In this document: piece by piece, positions 23,689-31,906 of the stretch
How the letters are laid out: every line of letters begins with the position of its first letter
Numbering within the stretch: position 1 is the stretch's first letter
Assembly: GCA_021780105.1 (NCBI GenBank)
Contig: JAJXZJ010000064.1
Location: forward strand, 186,001-250,000
Source of the DNA: a bacterium
Lineage (GTDB): Bacteria > Verrucomicrobiota > Verrucomicrobiia > Limisphaerales > J093
Length of the DNA: 64,000 nucleotides
Direction: 5' to 3'
Notes under the pieces: generated by a model
Seen by the model: the letters and a program-made list of their open reading frames with translations, nothing else
What the model was told of the DNA's origin: nothing
Database searches by the model: none
Program-made: the position numbers and the translations under genes

Positions 23689-26409
23689 TCAACGCGTCCC
23701 GCCGCTTTCCAATTCCTTCACCCGCTGGAGCACCCCTTTGAATTCGGAGGAATTGGACGGAGCGAGCTGCAAATACTGGCGGTAATTGCGCAACGCGGCC
23801 GACGCGTCCTTGCGCTGGAAGGCGATGTCACCCAAACCGAAGTAAACCGCGGGGTTGTCCGGCAGGAGCAGCGTCAAATCGTTGTAGTCGCGCTCGGCCG
23901 CATCCAGATGGCCGGTTTGCAGGCAGGCGATGGCACGGTTCAACAACGCGGCGGGCATGCGCGGCGCCAGCGTGAGCAGCTTGTCCATCGGCGCGATCGC
24001 GCCGGCATAATCCTTGAGAGCAATGCGCAGCGCTCCCAGATTCAACAGGGCGCGCTGGTTTTCCGGATTGAGCGCCAGTTCCTGCTCGGCGCTGTGCTCG
24101 GCTTCCTGGAGCCGGCCGGTGTTCAGGTAAACCTGGGTGACCGTTTCCAGCGCGACGGCATTCGTGGGGAACTGGTCACGCAGCGCCAGCGCCTGTTTCT
24201 CCGCCCCTGCGGTGTCCCCCAGCGACAGCCAGGCGAGCGCCGCGGCGCTGTGCTCCCAGACGCGCACCGTGGTGTTGTCAGGATAAAGGTCCAGCACGCG
24301 GCGGAACTCGGCCACGGCCTGGCGGAACAACTGCCCCTGGATGAACACCCGGCCGACGCGGAACGTCCAGGCCGGCGAATCCAGCGGGCCGAATTGCAGG
24401 AGCAAATCGTTCCAGTTTACCTCCTGTTTGACATCGAGCGGCCTGGTCAAATCCAACGGTGGCAACGAACCGCCGCGAAGTTGCGTGTTGAACGCCAGAT
24501 TTTCGATGGCTGCCACGTTGTAGGGCAGGAGCCGCTTGGCCATCTCGAACCAGCGGGTGGCCTCGGCCGCGCGACTGTTGCGTTGCAGCGTGACACCCCA
24601 GTAATTCAACGCCCGCGAGAGAAATTGATGAATGTAAAAGGCGTCCCCCGAAGCATTGCAGTCCACCTGCTCCACCGCCTTGATCACCGGCTCCTCGGTG
24701 GTCCAGAACTGCTGGTTGGTGTTGAGCGCCGCCGCGGGGATGGCAACGTCCGCCACCGAGTTCGTGGGCAGCACCCGCAACTGGAACACCGCGCCGTGCG
24801 GCACCATTTGCATCGCCTCGAAGTAATAGCCCATGCTGGGGTGCAGGTAATACACCGGCTGGGTTGCCGCCAGCCGCGCCATCTGCACGGTCAGCAACGC
24901 CGAATCAATCGGCTCGGTGAGCTTGTCCGACTTGACCAGCGGCGTCCAGCGTTGCGGATAACGCCGGGCCAGTTCCTCCTGATAGGCGAAAAACGGCAGC
25001 AGGCGGGTGTAAACCATGACGTGCGGCTGCTGGCCCGTCTGGGAGCGCAAGGCTGCCTCCGCCAGCAGCAACTCCGTCGGGCTGTCGGCCACCAGATACG
25101 CCGGTTGCGCCGGAAGAGAACGGACCATGACGGCGCTAAGCTGGGCCAGATCGTGGCCGTCGCTTTGGCGGATCGCCGGCAGGTTGCGAACAATCAAACA
25201 GACCGGCGCGGCCGCCGTCGCGAGAAGGACCAGTCCCACGACCATTCGACTCACGGTGCGCCCCGAAGCGGACTGGCGTTCCCATGGCCGGCCGGCGAAA
25301 ACGTGGAAGACAAGCAACAGGTAGCCCGTGTAGTAGCCGGCTCCCAGCGCGGCCAGATAGTAAAGCGGCAGCCAGGCAAACCCCACACCCAAAACGCGCG
25401 GCCCCCACTTGAAATCCAGGAACACGCTCACGCACACCGCCCACATCAGGACGTGCATGAACCGGGTCACGAACGCGGCAATGCGCGCGCCCGCCGGGTT
25501 GGTGTCGCCCTGCGCCACGCGCCAGCGAATGCCCAGCATCAGCACCGGCGCCAGGCTTTGCAGCGCCAGCAGGAACACCAGCCACCGCGGCACCCCCATC
25601 AACGCCTGCTTCTGGAAACCCAGTTCCAATTGCAGGTATTGACCAAAGGTGTAAGCCACATGGCCGGTCAGGATGCTTGCCACGGGGAGGATGAGATAGC
25701 TCAACAGCCCCACCAGGCCGCAGACCAGCATTCGCAGCCAGAGGCCGACTTGAAAAACATCCTCCTGCAGGATCCAGACCAGCGCAACCAGACAGCAGGG
25801 AAAGAAGGCGATCATCGCGTAGTTGTTCGTCACGGCCGCGCCATACACCAGCGCCAGCTTCAGCAGCCAGCCTTCCCGGCGATCAAGCCGGTACTCCGTC
25901 AGACACCGAACAAGGTAGGCAAAGAGCAACAGGTCCAGCATTTCGCCGGTGGCCGCCGTGGCCTGCATCCAAAACATAAATCCAAACGCGCACAGCGCGG
26001 CGCCGAACAGCGGCCCCACCCACGCCAGCGGCAGGCTCAGCAGCGCCAGTTCATGATGCTCGCGCTGACGCGACTCGCGGGTGCGGTCGAACGGCAGCAG
26101 TGAAACCGCCCGCGCCAGGAATCCCAGGGAAATGGCCGCCAGCACGGCCGTGAAAACATTCAGGACCAGCGGCTGAATCGCGCCGGGCAACAGCCGAAAC
26201 GGCAGGGTCAGCAGAAAGAACCACGGAGCATTCCGCTGGGGCGCCCATTCCCAGCCGGCGGCGCGGGCCACCGAGGGCAGGCTCTCCAACCGGACCCAAT
26301 GGTTGAGGGTGACCAGATACAACACCAGCGCGCCGGCGGCGACCAGCCACGGCAGTTGGCGTTGGGCGAAACCCAGTGACGGGGCGCTTGGTTGATCCTG
26401 ATTGTCCAT
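23689..26409 (-). CDS. DUF2723 membrane protein with C-terminal TPR domain
   Basis: 906 residues. The first 420 or so carry about ten hydrophobic segments and the DUF2723 features (AGALVLYLVTLNHWVR near the start; ATAATGEMLDLLLFAYLVR; VYGAAVTNNYAMIAFFP), a family related to GT-C protein O-mannosyltransferases. A middle soluble part (430-650) is followed by about six tetratricopeptide repeats (for example RALLNLGALRIALKDYAGA and PAVYFGLGDIAFQRKDASA). It sits in the inner membrane with the TPR part probably in the periplasm or cytoplasm; the topology is not clear. The ATG at 26409 is chosen because the first membrane helix follows directly. It precedes a GT4 gene by 9 bases. A glycan donor role is inference. 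Confidence 0.88.
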   Translation of the reverse strand: MDNQDQPSAPSLGFAQRQLPWLVAAGALVLYLVTLNHWVRLESLPSVARAAGWEWAPQRNAPWFFLLTLPFRLLPGAIQPLVLNVFTAVLAAISLGFLARAVSLLPFDRTRESRQREHHELALLSLPLAWVGPLFGAALCAFGFMFWMQATAATGEMLDLLLFAYLVRCLTEYRLDRREGWLLKLALVYGAAVTNNYAMIAFFPCCLVALVWILQEDVFQVGLWLRMLVCGLVGLLSYLILPVASILTGHVAYTFGQYLQLELGFQKQALMGVPRWLVFLLALQSLAPVLMLGIRWRVAQGDTNPAGARIAAFVTRFMHVLMWAVCVSVFLDFKWGPRVLGVGFAWLPLYYLAALGAGYYTGYLLLVFHVFAGRPWERQSASGRTVSRMVVGLVLLATAAAPVCLIVRNLPAIRQSDGHDLAQLSAVMVRSLPAQPAYLVADSPTELLLAEAALRSQTGQQPHVMVYTRLLPFFAYQEELARRYPQRWTPLVKSDKLTEPIDSALLTVQMARLAATQPVYYLHPSMGYYFEAMQMVPHGAVFQLRVLPTNSVADVAIPAAALNTNQQFWTTEEPVIKAVEQVDCNASGDAFYIHQFLSRALNYWGVTLQRNSRAAEATRWFEMAKRLLPYNVAAIENLAFNTQLRGGSLPPLDLTRPLDVKQEVNWNDLLLQFGPLDSPAWTFRVGRVFIQGQLFRQAVAEFRRVLDLYPDNTTVRVWEHSAAALAWLSLGDTAGAEKQALALRDQFPTNAVALETVTQVYLNTGRLQEAEHSAEQELALNPENQRALLNLGALRIALKDYAGAIAPMDKLLTLAPRMPAALLNRAIACLQTGHLDAAERDYNDLTLLLPDNPAVYFGLGDIAFQRKDASAALRNYRQYLQLAPSNSSEFKGVLQRVKELESGGTR

Positions 26410-26458
26410 GATGTTTGTGATTGCCGTAGTTAAATGGAGGCGGAGGCTTGTTGGCAAG

Positions 26459-27616
26459 CTAGTTTCCGCCACCCGGCGGCATGGCCAGCCGCACGTCCGC
26501 CACGCATTCGACGTGCTGGGTTTGCGGGAACATGTCCAGTGCCGCCACCTGTTCCAGGCGGTAAATCCCGTCGGCACAAAGCGCCTTCAAATCGCGCGCC
26601 AGGGTGGCCGGATGACAGGAAACGTAGAGAATCTGCGCCGGCCGTGCCGCCCGCAATTGCGCGATCGCCGCCGGCCGGCAGCCCACCCGGGGCGGGTCAA
26701 GAATCACCGCGGTCTGACCGGCCGGGAATTTTACCAACAGCTCCGGCAACAGCGCCACCGCGTCGCCGGCCACAAACTCGCCGTTCGTCACGCCGCGTTG
26801 TTGCGCGTTGCGCCGCGCCGCCTGAATCGCCGGCCGGTCGTATTCCACGCCGGCAAAGGATTCGACGGCGCCGGCCAGTTCCAACGCGAAGAAGCCGACG
26901 CCACAGTAAGCGTCCACGAGGTGTCGCGCGCCGCTGTCGCGCAGCCGCGCCCGCACCGTTTCCACCAGCCGCGGAAGCAGAAAGAAATTGTTCTGGAAAA
27001 ACGAATCTTTCGGCACGTCCCAGCCTTCCGGCTGGATGCGCAACGCCACCTTCAACCCGCCTCGCGGCGGCGGGTCCGCGCGGACGCGGCGGATTTCCGC
27101 GTTGAGCGGCGCCTCGGCGATGGCGCATTCCTCCACGTCTTCCACGAACCGGTTGTCGTGCCGCAGAAAACCGATCATGAGCCGCTGGGCGGGCTTGCTC
27201 CACTGGCTGCGGATCATCAGCCGGTTGCGGTAGCCGTAGGGCTGCGGGCAGGGAACCACCGGTTGCACCACGTCGCCGGCAAAGCCGCCGAGGCGCTGGA
27301 TCAGTTCCCGGATCTGCCGCTCCTTCAGCCGCACCTGCTCGGCGTAGTCAACGTGCTGGTATTGGCAGCCGCCGCAGGCGCCGAAATGCCGGCAGCGCGG
27401 GACCACGCGCAGCGGCGACGGCTGGAGCACGTTCACCAGCCGCCCGCGGGCGAACTGCCTTTTCACCTCGGTGATTTCCACCTCCACCGTTTCACCGTTC
27501 ACCACGAACGGCACGAACACGACAAACGTTTCCACGCGCGCCACGCCCTCGCCGCCGAAGGCAATGTCGGCAATCGTGACAACGATCCGCTGTCCCGGCG
27601 TCAGCGGGACGGTCAT
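26459..27616 (-). CDS. rlmD: 23S rRNA (uracil-C5)-methyltransferase, RlmD/TrmA family
   Basis: 385 residues. N-terminal TRAM domain (TPGQRIVVTIADIAFGGEGV), then the 4Fe-4S cysteines PRCRHFGACGGCQYQHVDY (Cys75, Cys81, Cys84, with a fourth in VVPCPQPYGYRNR). The SAM-dependent methyltransferase domain has VDAYCGVGFFALELA, ILDPPRVGC and the catalytic Cys in YVSCHPATLARDLKAL. It methylates a uracil in 23S rRNA; whether the site is U1939 (RlmD) or U747 cannot be told from sequence alone. The ATG at 27616 is just before the TRAM domain. It is divergent from larE with 111 bases between and lies 49 bases before the DUF2723 gene on its own strand. Confidence 0.92.
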   Translation of the reverse strand: MTVPLTPGQRIVVTIADIAFGGEGVARVETFVVFVPFVVNGETVEVEITEVKRQFARGRLVNVLQPSPLRVVPRCRHFGACGGCQYQHVDYAEQVRLKERQIRELIQRLGGFAGDVVQPVVPCPQPYGYRNRLMIRSQWSKPAQRLMIGFLRHDNRFVEDVEECAIAEAPLNAEIRRVRADPPPRGGLKVALRIQPEGWDVPKDSFFQNNFFLLPRLVETVRARLRDSGARHLVDAYCGVGFFALELAGAVESFAGVEYDRPAIQAARRNAQQRGVTNGEFVAGDAVALLPELLVKFPAGQTAVILDPPRVGCRPAAIAQLRAARPAQILYVSCHPATLARDLKALCADGIYRLEQVAALDMFPQTQHVECVADVRLAMPPGGGN

Positions 27617-27727
27617 GGTTGAATGCTCGGTTACCACGGCGACACTGCACCAGATTCCGCCGTCGCTGCTCAAGGGCAAATCGCGCGGCCACTCGACAAC
27701 CGCCCGCACCGGTGGCAGGATTTGTTC

Positions 27728-28591
27728 GTGCTGACAGCAAAATATGAACAGCTTCAGGACCGGCTCCATTCCTACGGTTCCTGCCTTGTCGCCTATTCCG
27801 GCGGCGTGGATTCGGTGTTTCTGGCCCGCGTCGCCCACGACGTGCTCGGCGACCGCGCGCTCGCGGTGATCGCGGACACGCCCAGCCTGCCGCGCCGCGA
27901 ACTGGCCGAGGCGCTGGCACTGGCCGAGCGGTTTCACCTTCCGGTGCGCGTGGTGCGAACCGCGGAATTCGACAACCCGGAGTATCTGGCCAATCCGCAA
28001 AACCGCTGTTACTTCTGCAAACACGAGCTGTTCACGGAACTGGCGCCGCTGGCGCGCGAACTGGGCTTCGCCGTCATCGCCTACGGCGAAAACGCCAGCG
28101 ATGTCGGCGACCACCGGCCAGGCGCGCAGGCAGCGGCGGAATTTCAGGTCCACTCACCGCTCAAGGAAGTCGGCCTGACCAAGGCGGAAATCCGCACGCT
28201 GTCCGCGCAACTCGGCCTGCCCACGGCGGACAAGCCGCAAATGGCCTGCCTCAGCTCGCGCATTCCTTACGGCGAGGCCGTCACGCCGGAGAAATTGCGG
28301 ATGATCGAGGACGCGGAATACGTGCTGCGCGATCTGGGCTTTTTCGACGTGCGCGTGCGGCACCACGAACTCAAGCTGGGCCATCTGGCGCGGATCGAAG
28401 TCGGAACCGCCGAACTGGCGAAGTTTTTAACCAATGGAGCCGCCTTGCGCGTGGCCGGCGAATTGCGGAAGATTGGCTACGCTCACGTTACCCTTGACCT
28501 CCAAGGTTATCGGCGCGGCAGCATGAACGAGCCGGCGCTGCCAACGCTGGCGTTTTCCGCGGTGACGCGCGACCCTCGAACCGCCGGCTGA
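27728..28591 (+). CDS. larE: ATP-dependent sacrificial sulfur transferase LarE
   Basis: 287 residues from the GTG at 27728, which has a CAGGAT about 8 bases before it; upstream codons in frame have no similarity. PP-loop SGGVDS (24-29) binds ATP. NRCYFCKHELF carries the Cys that gives its sulfur to the nickel-pincer cofactor (in the L. plantarum protein this is Cys176), and ENASDVGDHRPGAQAA and MACLSSRIPYGE are also typical. The cofactor serves lactate racemase LarA and related 2-hydroxyacid racemases. larA, larB and larC are not in the window, so LarE here is isolated; some bacteria use lone LarE homologues with several Cys for other sulfur transfers. A strong bidirectional terminator follows. 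Confidence 0.93.
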   Translation: MLTAKYEQLQDRLHSYGSCLVAYSGGVDSVFLARVAHDVLGDRALAVIADTPSLPRRELAEALALAERFHLPVRVVRTAEFDNPEYLANPQNRCYFCKHELFTELAPLARELGFAVIAYGENASDVGDHRPGAQAAAEFQVHSPLKEVGLTKAEIRTLSAQLGLPTADKPQMACLSSRIPYGEAVTPEKLRMIEDAEYVLRDLGFFDVRVRHHELKLGHLARIEVGTAELAKFLTNGAALRVAGELRKIGYAHVTLDLQGYRRGSMNEPALPTLAFSAVTRDPRTAG

Positions 28592-28621
28592 GGCCGCCAC
28601 TGCGGAAAAACGCTTCCTGCA

Positions 28622-28665
28622 AAACAAACGGGCGCCGTTGACACCGGCGCCCGCGCAGTTTGTTT
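28622..28665. terminator. Bidirectional terminator between larE and the convergent secreted-protein gene
   Basis: Long hairpin: outer arms AAACAAAC / GTTTGTTT and an inner GC stem GGGCGCCG (28630-28637) / CGGCGCCC (28645-28652) around a 7-base loop. The A-rich left arm and T-rich right arm make it suitable for stopping transcription from both sides. Confidence 0.85.
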
Positions 28666-28675
28666 GAACGCGCCC

Positions 28676-30247
28676 CTACTGCGGCTTTTGCAGTTGGAAG
28701 AATCCGGTGGTCACACCCGGCAGATTGGTGCTGGAAAGGAGGGTCATGTTGTGCCCGCCGATGTTCAAGATGTTCGTCAGCCCGGCATCACTCCAGCCAC
28801 CGGCACCGACCGCCGACGCGGACAGCACGCTGTAGCCGTTGGCCGGCAGCGTCCAGCTCAGCCAGTAAACCGAATTGGCCGGCACCAACTGCACGCCCGC
28901 GGGATCCTGCGCCACCACCTGCCACACGGTGGAGTCCAGCGCATCCGCGTTGAAGTGATCGTCCACCGGCGCACTCACGCCGCTGATCTGGATGCGGCTG
29001 AAGGTGGCCGACTGCCCGATGCCGACGGCATTGTTGGGTTGGATGCCGAAATACGCATACATCGGATCGGCAAACAGCGCCGCGGCGTCGGACGGCATCG
29101 CGAAATTCGTGCTGGTGCCGTCGGGCGTCGTGATCGTGATGCTGGTGTTGTTGCTGAAGCTCAGATTCCAGGTGCCCACGGGCGTCGAGGCATTGATGGC
29201 CGCCAGGCTGCCCACGCCGCCCTGGGTTGGATCGGTGTTCCACAGCATCGTGTTGCCGTTGGGTTGATTGGTCTTGTAGTGAAAACTCCCACTGGCGGTG
29301 CCGTCGGCGTTGTTGACAATCTGAAAGAAGACGCAATTCGCCTCGTTCCAATCCGGACTGTTCTCCGAAGTCGGCGGCGTGGTGGCGAATGGCACCAGAA
29401 ACACTTGCGCCTGGAACCCGCTGTAGGCGGCACCAGGGAAGTTGGTGATCGTCACCGCGTAAGTCACGGGCTGGGAAGCGCCGACCCACGAAACCGGATT
29501 GATCGTGCTGATGTTCTGCCGTTGATACTGCGCGCCGGCGGCACTGGCGAAGATTTGCAGGCCGGGAACTGCCGGCTGCAGGGCCAACGTGGGCGGCGGC
29601 GGTGGCGCGGTGTTCGTGCTGGCGATCAACTTTACGTTGTCCAGCCAGAACGTGGTGTTGCCCGTGAGCGCGTTGGCGTTGGCCGTGCCGCTGGTGTCGC
29701 CCGCCCAGATTTTGAACCATACGCCGACGATGTTCGTGAGTTTTGCCGCGGTGGGATCAATATTGCCGACAATGTGGTTCCAGCCGGTGTTGGTGGCCGC
29801 GATGGTGACGTTCGAAAGCTCGATCTGTGAGTAGTCGGACGGCACCAGCCCGTATTCGAAATAACCAAAGTCGCCGCTCGGCCGGGTCGCGGAATTCTTG
29901 TCGAACCGGAGGTCGAACACCAGGTTCGTGAACTGCGTGCCGTCCACCGACTGGCCGAAATAATGCACCAGCGCGAACTGGTTGTCGCCCTGATATTGGG
30001 TGATGTCGAAGCCAATGTTCGCTTCGAGCGAGCCGGAATTGGCATTCGTGTTTGCGTCCGTGGTGGAATCCCAGACATACGACTGCGTCGCGCTGCCCCA
30101 CCAGCGATTCCACGTTGAGGATGTGTCAGTGTCGAAGGTGTCAATGATGAAGTCCTGCGGCGCCTGCGCCCAACCAACAACTCCCGCCGCCAACGCGACG
30201 CCCAAGGTCGCCCAACGGCCCAATCGAGACAAAGTGATTCGTTTCAT
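28676..30247 (-). CDS. Secreted protein of unknown function with beta-sandwich domains
   Basis: 523 residues with a clear signal peptide (ATLGVALAAGVVGWAQA). The first 190 residues (IIDTFDTDTSSTWNRWWGSA, then TGWNHIVGNIDPTAAKLTNI, then TTFWLDNVKLIAS) look like a carbohydrate-binding or laminin-G/concanavalin-like jelly roll. A Pro-run linker PPPPP leads to a second beta-rich domain and an end with SVYWLSWTLPANGYSVLSAS and TLLSSTNLPG, a motif common at the C-terminus of Verrucomicrobia secreted proteins. There are no catalytic residues I can name. It may bind polysaccharide. It is convergent with larE. The start has an odd leader: a good AGGAG lies in front of an in-frame ATG-AAT-TGA, and the real ATG is three codons further on. 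Confidence 0.8.
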   Translation of the reverse strand: MKRITLSRLGRWATLGVALAAGVVGWAQAPQDFIIDTFDTDTSSTWNRWWGSATQSYVWDSTTDANTNANSGSLEANIGFDITQYQGDNQFALVHYFGQSVDGTQFTNLVFDLRFDKNSATRPSGDFGYFEYGLVPSDYSQIELSNVTIAATNTGWNHIVGNIDPTAAKLTNIVGVWFKIWAGDTSGTANANALTGNTTFWLDNVKLIASTNTAPPPPPTLALQPAVPGLQIFASAAGAQYQRQNISTINPVSWVGASQPVTYAVTITNFPGAAYSGFQAQVFLVPFATTPPTSENSPDWNEANCVFFQIVNNADGTASGSFHYKTNQPNGNTMLWNTDPTQGGVGSLAAINASTPVGTWNLSFSNNTSITITTPDGTSTNFAMPSDAAALFADPMYAYFGIQPNNAVGIGQSATFSRIQISGVSAPVDDHFNADALDSTVWQVVAQDPAGVQLVPANSVYWLSWTLPANGYSVLSASAVGAGGWSDAGLTNILNIGGHNMTLLSSTNLPGVTTGFFQLQKPQ

Positions 30248-30310
30248 AGTTCAATTCATGATGACTCCTGGTCTGGTGAAAGCGTTACAACCTCACGCCG
30301 ACGCTGTCAA
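30248..30310 (-). promoter_or_regulatory. Leader of the secreted protein gene: AGGAG, two-codon mini-ORF, possible promoter
   Basis: On the minus strand a TTGACA (30310-30305) is followed 17 bases later by TAACGC, a weak -10. Then comes CAGGAG five bases before ATG AAT TGA, and 12 bases after that ATG lies the real start at 30247 in the same frame. Either the upstream start was killed by the TGA, or a two-residue leader peptide is translated first and the ribosome re-initiates. Confidence 0.35.
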
Positions 30311-30672
30311 CCGCCTCGCCGCCGCCAGGTAGCTGGATCACGCGCGTAATTGAGGCGCAAATGGAAAAATCTCCCTGAAGAATGGAAATCCAGCATCAAG
30401 AATGCGCACGCTACTTCAAAGGAAACCAAACAAATGGGTGGCGATCCGTCAGCGGGCGGGGCCGTTGACCAGCCGGAAGCAAACTGAGAACCGGCGAAGG
30501 TTGCGTGTCGTTGGGAAGCGCCCTTCACGGCGGCGGCGGCCAAGGCAGCGCGCTCCGGCCGTCATCGCCCTCCGAAGCCATCCCCCAGAACCAGAAATTC
30601 ACGTTCAAGCGCGGCCATCACTGCCGCCCGACCTTCCAGATCCGCGCCGCAATGGCGATTCCCATTTCCAGT
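30311..30672. other. Gene-free stretch
   Basis: No frame here shows similarity or codon-like structure. The part next to 30673 is still open in the carB frame but no longer looks like carB. I see no hairpin with a T-run and no repeat family from the rest of the window. Confidence 0.5.
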
Positions 30673-31066
30673 GAAGAAGATGCGTTCGGCGTTGGGCACA
30701 CTCAACTTGCGGCTGATGACGTCGCGCGGCAGGATGCCACGGTCGCCATAGATTTCCGTGCCGATGCGCCAGGGTTTGCCGTCGCCGCCCAGGCCGCTGC
30801 GGCCGATCTCCAGCGAGCGCAGGCATTTTTGCAGGCTCTCCTTGAACGTGCGCCCGATGGCCATCGCTTCGCCGACGCTTTTCGTCTGCGTGGTGAGCGT
30901 GGGTGGTGGCCGTCTGCAAAGACCTTGCGGAATGGTGGCCGTGCGCAAGCACCTTGAAGGCAAAGCGCGAAATCTTGGTGACGACGTAATCAATGCTCGG
31001 CTCGAAGCTGGCGGGCGTTTCGCGCGTAATGTCGTTCTTGAGTTCGTCGAGCAGGTAGCCGACGGC
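30673..31066 (-). pseudogene. carB: carB fragment (carbamoyl-phosphate synthase large subunit), frameshifted
   Basis: Two pieces in different frames match the middle of CarB. The first, 31066 to about 30926, reads [20 protein letters not shown], then [20 protein letters not shown], which lines up with E. coli AVGYTLDELMNDIT...[15 protein letters not shown]. The second, 30900 to 30673, reads [20 protein letters not shown], then [20 protein letters not shown], and ends NAERIFF. Between them is a short duplication of a TTTGC-AGACGGCCACCA-like stretch that shifts the frame. Both ends of the gene are missing: the 5' side is joined to a RAYT gene and the 3' side fades into unknown sequence. It is a dead fragment of about 130 codons out of about 1070. 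A working copy must lie elsewhere in the genome if the cell makes its own arginine and pyrimidines. Confidence 0.85.
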
Positions 31067-31643
31067 GCAGGAGCGCGGATTTCTGCCGCACTTCGATGCG
31101 CCGGGCGTCACACAGTTCGTCACGTTTCAGCTTCATGATTCCTTTCCGGTCGCGCGGCGCGCGGAGTTTGAGGCGATCCTGAAAGAACCAGATGATTCCG
31201 CAAGACGTCGGAAGCTGGAAGCGTGGCTTGACCTCGGTCATGGCGAATGCTGGCTTCGTCGGCAGGACGTGGCCGAGCTCGTTGAAAAGATTTTGCTCGA
31301 AGCCGATGGGCGCGATTACCGGATACAGGCGTGGGTCATCATGCCGAATCACATTCATCTGGTCGCAGACGTTTGGGACGTGCCGCTGGTGAAGCTGATC
31401 AATGACTGGAATGGCAAGTCATCGCGGCTGGCGAATGTGCTATTGCGTCGCAGCGGGAAATTCTGGCAGGAAGATTATTACGACACGCTCATCCGCGACG
31501 AAGCGCACTTGAAGCGAGCCATCCGCTACACGGGACAGAATCCCGTGAAAGCGTATCTGGCAAAAACCGCCCGTGAATGGCCGTGGAGCAGCGCCCGTCA
31601 GCGCGACGAATACGAACGCCTGCCATGGCAGCGCAGCGAATAG
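31059..31643 (+). pseudogene. RAYT (REP-associated tyrosine transposase), N-terminus missing
   Basis: From the codon after the TAG at 31056-31058 the frame is open for 194 codons and matches the RAYT at 17635 throughout: [20 protein letters not shown], then LEAWLDLGHGECWLRRQDVA, the HUH motif MPNHIHLVA, and the catalytic-Tyr helix AIRYTGQNPVKAYLAK, ending WPWSSAR. There is no ATG, GTG or TTG before the conserved RGFLPHFD; the frame runs straight back into the carB fragment, so the start codon and first residues were lost at that junction. The first in-frame start is the GTG at 31269, which would drop the N-terminal strand of the fold. The catalytic residues are intact, so loss is recent or a product is still made. 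Its stop codon overlaps the first palindrome of a second REP family. Confidence 0.8.
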
Positions 31644-31779
31644 GAGCGCGGGCTTTAGCCCGCTTCAGCGTGCGAATTGACGAGGGCGTGGGAAAATTTT
31701 GCGCGGGCTGGAGAGCGTGAGGTGAAGCGGCGTGAACGCCGCGCTCCGGACTTGGAGCGCAACCTTCAGGTTGCTTCAA
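31643..31779. repeat. Second REP family with conserved flanks and variable stems, three copies
   Basis: Three elements share the flanks GGAGCGC and GCTTCA but have different cores: GGGCT-TTAG-CCCG at 31643-31667, an inverted copy with GGCGT-GA-ACGCC at 31723-31747, and AACCT-TCAG-GTTG at 31754-31779. The stem sequence changes on both arms together, so pairing is kept. The first copy begins at the stop codon of the truncated RAYT. GGAGCGC is also the opening of the palindromes around the other RAYT. Confidence 0.75.
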
Positions 31780-31906
31780 GGTGCGAAGTATGGAGGGCTG
31801 CAACAAGTCGAGCGCGTTGGATTGTCGCAAGCGGTAGGGCTGCGTCCCCCTATTCATGCGCGTGGGGCATGATAGGATAACGGGTTACTCTGGCGCCGGA
31901 GGAAAT

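Noticed and set aside
23023-26103. A 1026-codon open frame on the plus strand
   Set aside because: It lies antisense to the GT4 and DUF2723/TPR genes, which have clear motifs; its translation is Arg/Gln/His-rich without any domain, as expected from the GC-rich complementary strand.
31860-31906. Second terminal inverted repeat of the IS66 element (GGTTACTCTGGCGCC)
   Set aside because: It does not pair with the GTAAGCG end at 32606-32612 beyond a few bases and no 8-base target duplication was found.
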